Shown: positions 60,441-64,000 of the stretch, piece by piece
Layout of the letters: each line of letters opens with the position of its first letter
Numbering within the stretch: position 1 is the stretch's first letter
DNA from: UBA1794 sp031552405
GTDB taxonomy: Bacteria > Bacteroidota > Bacteroidia > Bacteroidales > Bacteroidaceae
NCBI GenBank assembly: GCA_031552405.1
Contig: JAVBMN010000013.1
Span: 1 to 64,000, forward strand
Length of the DNA: 64,000 nucleotides
Reading direction: 5' to 3'
The notes under the pieces: generated by a model
What the model was told of the DNA's origin: nothing
The model's database searches: none
Seen by the model: only the letters and a program-made list of their open reading frames with translations
Translations under genes and position numbers: made by a program

Positions 60441-61262
60441 ATGAAAAACATCATTTTCCTGAGCTGTACTATGTATATATGTGCAGGGCTTTCTGCTATA
60501 AAGGCACAAAGCCTTGTGGCGTATCCCAATGCATGTTCGTCTGGCTTAGGACATATTACATCGGTTGTTTCGGGTTTTACTAATCCGGCTTTTTCTTCTT
60601 TTGAGTCGTCCCGTTCACTGGAACTGAATTACATGGATCGCTTTTCTCTTCGTGAACTTTCCACTGTTTCGGCCGAACTGCATTATCCCAATTCATTTCT
60701 TGAGGGTGGGTTATACTTATCCAGGTATGGTTTTTCAGCATATAATGAAACGAAGGTGGCGGTCAATCTTTCCCATCGTCTTGCCGAGAAATGGGCGCTT
60801 GGGATACGGATTCAGTATACCAACCTGCATTATTCGGAAGAATATACAGATAAAGGTGTACTTACAGCAGATATAGGTATGTGGGTGGAAGCTATGGAGG
60901 ACCGGCTGCGCTTTGCCTTTGTTTTGTGTAACCCCTTGCAGAGTAGTATAAGGGCGGGTGAGGATGAAAAAGAAGAGTTGCTTCCAGTTCTTTTCCTTAT
61001 AGGTATATCGTATTATTTGAATCAGCAATTTCTTGTGTTGGCGGAGGTAGAGAAAGAGAACGATACTTCCATGCGGTGCAGGATAGGAGCAGAGTATCAT
61101 CCTTTCCCTGTTTTGTCTTTGCGGGGAGGGTTGCAAACATCCCCCTTTTCTCCTACCTTGGGTATAGGTTTTCATTGGAAATGGTTGGATGTAAACGCTG
61201 GTTTCTCCCGTCATGAAAAGCTTGGAATAGAATCAGCATGTGGCTTACGGTTTTTATTTTAG
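60441..61262 (+). CDS. Uncharacterised barrel-like outer membrane protein
   Basis: 273 aa with signal peptide ending KAQ near residue 23. The body is a run of alternating amphipathic strands (LSHRLAEKWALGIRIQYTNLHYSEEY; RCRIGAEYHPFPVLSLRGGLQT) ending in the aromatic SACGLRFLF, a pattern of outer-membrane barrels, perhaps of the PorV/PorQ-like type. I cannot name its family. The next gene starts directly after its TAG, so the two are in one transcript and may work together. Confidence 0.65.
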   Translation: MKNIIFLSCTMYICAGLSAIKAQSLVAYPNACSSGLGHITSVVSGFTNPAFSSFESSRSLELNYMDRFSLRELSTVSAELHYPNSFLEGGLYLSRYGFSAYNETKVAVNLSHRLAEKWALGIRIQYTNLHYSEEYTDKGVLTADIGMWVEAMEDRLRFAFVLCNPLQSSIRAGEDEKEELLPVLFLIGISYYLNQQFLVLAEVEKENDTSMRCRIGAEYHPFPVLSLRGGLQTSPFSPTLGIGFHWKWLDVNAGFSRHEKLGIESACGLRFLF

Positions 61263-63398
61263 GTGGATATGGAATTACTTGTACTCAAAAGAATCCTGCA
61301 CGTGATCTGTTTCTGCTTTCTTTTTGCAGAGGCTGTAGCGATGAAAAACGATACCATCCCTGCTTTGGTCAATAAAGTGGGGGTACAGTATATAGGCTTG
61401 GACTGGCTGGAACAAATGCACGAAATGGGTGTTCTTTCCGATGATGGAGAAGAAGAACTCCAGATGGAATATCTTGAAAGTGAATGGCAGGAACTGGAAG
61501 AGTGGAAAGACAATCCTCTGAACTTGAACACAGCCTCAAGAGCACAACTGGAGCGTTTCCCGTTTCTTTCCGATTTTCAGATAGAAAAGCTCCAGCAACA
61601 CATCTATGTACATGGCTCCATGGAGAGTATATATGAGTTGCAGCTGGTAGAGGGTATGGACAGGGAAGCCATCCAATACCTTCTGCCTTATGTGTGCGTC
61701 CTTTCTTCGGGTACACCTTCCCGGAAGCTTTCTTTTAAGAATGCGTGGAAGTATGGGAAACAGGAAATAGTAACCCGTTTTGATGTACCGCTCTATACCC
61801 GCGAGGGGTATCGGAAGAAAGATGAGGAAACCCTTGCTGCTAACCCCAATAAACAGTATCTGGGTCCTTCCTGGTATCATTCGCTCCGTTATTCGTTTCA
61901 TTACAGCGATCGTTTCTATGTAGGCTTTACGGCAGAGAAAGATGCGGGTGAACCTTTTTTTGCCGGGCACAACCGGAAGGGGTACGATTCGTATTCTTTC
62001 TATCTGTTGCTGCGCGAAGTGGGGCGGATAAAGGCATTGGCTGTAGGGAAGTACCGCGTCACTTTTGGACAGGGCTTGGTGGTGGGAAGCGATAACCTGT
62101 ATGGAAAAGGAACCTCCATATCTGCGCTGAACAGCCGGAATTCCGGTTTTCGAAAGCATTCCTCTACGGATGAGTACAACTATTTCCGGGGTATGGGAGG
62201 CACCTATATGCTAAGGAAACAGATCTCCCTTTCGCTGTTTTACTCCCATCGTTCTCTGGATGGAATAGCGGACGAGAAAGTGCTCACCTCCATCAATACC
62301 ACCGGAAAACACACCCTTCCCCGTGAAGTAGAGCGCAAAAACGTAGCTACGCTGCAAACAGTCGGGGCAAACCTTACCTGCACCTGGCCGGGTTTGCAGC
62401 TTGGCTTGACTGCTGTTTCCTACTACCTTGATAAATACTATGATCCACAGTATCGGGAGTATAATAAATATTACTTTCGCGGAAAGAAGGGTTATAATAT
62501 AGGGGTCAGCTACAAATATCGCTTCCAAAACGCATTATGCAACGGAGAGCTGGCCGTGGACCGCAATGGAAATACCGCCATGCTGCATGCCTTGCACTAT
62601 TTTCCTTCTACAGAATGGCGGTTTATCCTGTTGTACCGGTATTACGATATGAAGTATCAGGCCTTCCATTCGCGCAGCATATCCGAGGGCGGGAGGGTAC
62701 AGAATGAGAACGGCATCTATCTGGGCGTAGAAACGCACCCCCTGAAATACTGGAAGCTTACTGCATACGCCGATTTTTTCCGCTTCCCTTATCTGCGGTA
62801 CCTGGTAGATGAGCCTTCTTCTGGTTTCGACGGGTTGGCGCAGTGCACCTACACCCCTTTCTCATCGCTGGCCATTGACGGATACTATCGCTACCGGCGT
62901 AAGGGAAAGAATTATACCGATACAGGTACGAAAAAAAAATCCGTTCTTCCCTATATCGTGCAGCGTGCCAAGTTACAAGGAAGCTACTCCCTGCACCCCA
63001 ACTGTGTATTGCGAACCCTCTTTCAATATGTGTGGGAAGGAACCGAGGGCCACTCCACCGGCCGTGGTTCGCTCTTTGCACAAAGCGTCACCTATACAAT
63101 GAAACGCATCCCCCTGCAACTGAATGTACTGTACGCCTTCTTCGATACCGATGCATACGCCAGCCGGGTTTATTCCTACGAAAGAGGATTGCTTTATTCC
63201 TTTTACACCCCTTCCTTTTACGGGAAGGGCACCCGTATGTCAGCCTCTTTGCGATATGATTTTTCGGAGCGGCTGATGTGTATACTCAAATATGGAGAGA
63301 CAGACTATTCGGATCGCGATTGTATTGGCTCGGGTATGGATGAGATACGGGGTAGTCAAAAAGCTGATCTGTGCTTTCAGCTTCGGTGGAAATTTTAA
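61263..63398 (+). CDS. Exported helix-hairpin-helix / barrel fusion protein
   Basis: 711 aa. GTG at 61263 directly abuts the upstream TAG; ATG 61269 is the other candidate. A hydrophobic segment (VLKRILHVICFCFLFAEAVA) acts as signal. Residues about 85-155 hold a helix-hairpin-helix of ComEA type (LNLNTASRAQLERFPFLSDFQIEKL, then VEGMDREAIQYLLPYV), a DNA-binding fold elsewhere. From about 170 to the end alternate strands with Tyr/Arg-rich turns (YRVTFGQGLVVGSDNLYGKG) and the final aromatic LCFQLRWKF indicate a large barrel. Such proteins occur in many Bacteroidota with no assigned role; DNA uptake is one idea, unproven. Confidence 0.8.
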   Translation: MDMELLVLKRILHVICFCFLFAEAVAMKNDTIPALVNKVGVQYIGLDWLEQMHEMGVLSDDGEEELQMEYLESEWQELEEWKDNPLNLNTASRAQLERFPFLSDFQIEKLQQHIYVHGSMESIYELQLVEGMDREAIQYLLPYVCVLSSGTPSRKLSFKNAWKYGKQEIVTRFDVPLYTREGYRKKDEETLAANPNKQYLGPSWYHSLRYSFHYSDRFYVGFTAEKDAGEPFFAGHNRKGYDSYSFYLLLREVGRIKALAVGKYRVTFGQGLVVGSDNLYGKGTSISALNSRNSGFRKHSSTDEYNYFRGMGGTYMLRKQISLSLFYSHRSLDGIADEKVLTSINTTGKHTLPREVERKNVATLQTVGANLTCTWPGLQLGLTAVSYYLDKYYDPQYREYNKYYFRGKKGYNIGVSYKYRFQNALCNGELAVDRNGNTAMLHALHYFPSTEWRFILLYRYYDMKYQAFHSRSISEGGRVQNENGIYLGVETHPLKYWKLTAYADFFRFPYLRYLVDEPSSGFDGLAQCTYTPFSSLAIDGYYRYRRKGKNYTDTGTKKKSVLPYIVQRAKLQGSYSLHPNCVLRTLFQYVWEGTEGHSTGRGSLFAQSVTYTMKRIPLQLNVLYAFFDTDAYASRVYSYERGLLYSFYTPSFYGKGTRMSASLRYDFSERLMCILKYGETDYSDRDCIGSGMDEIRGSQKADLCFQLRWKF

Positions 63399-63757
63399 TG
63401 AAATTATTTAAAAATATGGGTACGAGTTCCGAGAAAATAGTACAGGTTGGAAGTGTTTCCAGCCTCATAAATAGAAACGCTTGGTATCCGTGTTTTATCA
63501 CTCCTAAATCACGCTTAAAGGGTGATAAAGCAAGAAAATAATTAAATGTGAATGAGTTTTTAACATCTTGTGAGCATCACGATTTGGGAATTGTTGTTTA
63601 AATTGTTAATTATCTGTTAGATATGATTATTCTTGATTTTTCATTTGTGAACATGAAACTTTGGAAGTGTCATATTCTTATATATATATTTGCAGTGCTT
63701 GTTAATCAAAATTTAATACTAAAAAATTTATCTGTAATAGAGTTTGAAAAAGTGATT
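63399..63757 (+). promoter_or_regulatory. Gap with terminator-like hairpin and strong promoter
   Basis: TTTATCACTCC and GGGTGATAAAG pair across about 15 nt (63494-63530), ending upstream transcription. TTTG at 63660-63663, 21-bp spacer and TATATTTG at 63685-63692 form a full promoter. Between and around these the sequence is AT-rich with no gene. Confidence 0.65.
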
Positions 63758-64000
63758 ATGAAGATTCGGAAAAGTATTCGTTATTCCTCCTGTTTGCAGC
63801 ACCTTGAGAGGGGCTGCGTTTATGTACTATTTATGATGGTAGGTATAATAAGGAAATATAGGAAAAATCGCCCTTTGGGGGAGGTTGAGTGCCCTTCTCT
63901 TGATACAGCGGAAACGAAAGTTGACTCAGAAGAGATGTCTGTGAATGAAGTAAATACTCGGAAGGGTATATTGCAGTTTGGAGATTTATTGTTTAATCCT
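63758..64000 (+). CDS. Unidentified reading frame, cut by window end
   Basis: An ATG 66 bp past the promoter -7 box opens a frame of 81 codons that runs off the window (MKIRKSIRYSSCLQHLERG...). It has no recognisable motif; a short hydrophobic stretch VYVLFMMVGII is followed by a basic KYRKNR. Near the 5' end of the frame, GCAGCACC/GGGGCTGC could fold as a hairpin, so the true start might be the later ATG at about 63835, with the first part a leader. Confidence 0.4.
   Translation, partial: MKIRKSIRYSSCLQHLERGCVYVLFMMVGIIRKYRKNRPLGEVECPSLDTAETKVDSEEMSVNEVNTRKGILQFGDLLFNP

Overview
The window is chromosomal DNA from a Bacteroidota member, most likely order Bacteroidales (Bacteroides/Parabacteroides-like). 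The signs are: a hybrid two-component system (HTCS) of Bacteroides architecture; SusC-like plug/barrel proteins; DUF3098, DUF4271 and DUF4294 genes found in this phylum; a fused SpmA-SpmB protein in an apparent non-sporeformer; TAnnTTTG-type -7 promoter elements; and an absence of Shine-Dalgarno sequences. The species cannot be fixed from sequence alone.

Layout. 1-139: right end of an IS3-family insertion sequence. 212-4596 (-): mutS, ybeY and a fused SpmA/SpmB membrane protein. 4687-7231 (+): ruvB and a Wzx-type flippase. 7235-7398: two hairpin elements in a convergent gap. 7421-27698 (-): a glycan-use locus read from an HTCS sensor/regulator through a GH2 enzyme, a GH5-like enzyme, two giant paralogous jelly-roll proteins, a GH127 enzyme, a sialate O-acetylesterase-like SGNH enzyme and a CBM/Big-domain surface protein. 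No SusC/SusD pair is embedded in it. A tRNA-Arg(CCT) follows. 28158-33219 (+): two tandem TonB-receptor-like barrels without a SusD. 33365-36226 (+): korA-korB. 36304-37635 (-): a polysaccharide deacetylase-family protein. 37880-40925 (+): pckA and a DcaP-like porin. 41253-46868 (+): three tandem paralogous lipoproteins, probably 6-bladed beta-propellers, then a TPR / transmembrane / HTH regulator. 46973-47749 (-): a methyltransferase. 48006-48806: an 801-bp non-coding element with 35-bp terminal inverted repeats and internal repeat families. A tRNA with CAT anticodon follows. 49126-57643 (+): a housekeeping run, ftsX, DUF3098, uppP, truB, queA, folK, metK, LOG-family, DUF4271, hemD, rnpA, yidD. 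57667-63398: nadA (-), a TrmH-family methyltransferase (+), DUF4294 (-), a small barrel-like protein (+) and a helix-hairpin-helix/barrel fusion (+). The window ends inside an unidentified reading frame.

How the genes work together. The HTCS probably senses a glycan fragment in the periplasm and drives the co-directional hydrolase/esterase/binding-protein genes. Terminators behind the GH5-like gene and behind each giant protein gene split that block into several transcripts, and at least the two giant genes share a duplicated promoter region. The porin/propeller/regulator block looks like a separate envelope-sensing module: each propeller gene is preceded by a tiny reading frame that stops at or just before the propeller start, and the last propeller gene runs into a membrane-spanning regulator. 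The 49-57 kb run is mostly tightly packed core genes read from one recognisable promoter before ftsX, with an internal hairpin before rnpA.

The most unusual items are the propeller/mini-ORF/regulator locus, the 801-bp inverted-repeat element and its 91-bp relative at 7235-7325, the SusCD-less glycan locus with its giant paralogs, and several long palindromes in intergenic gaps.
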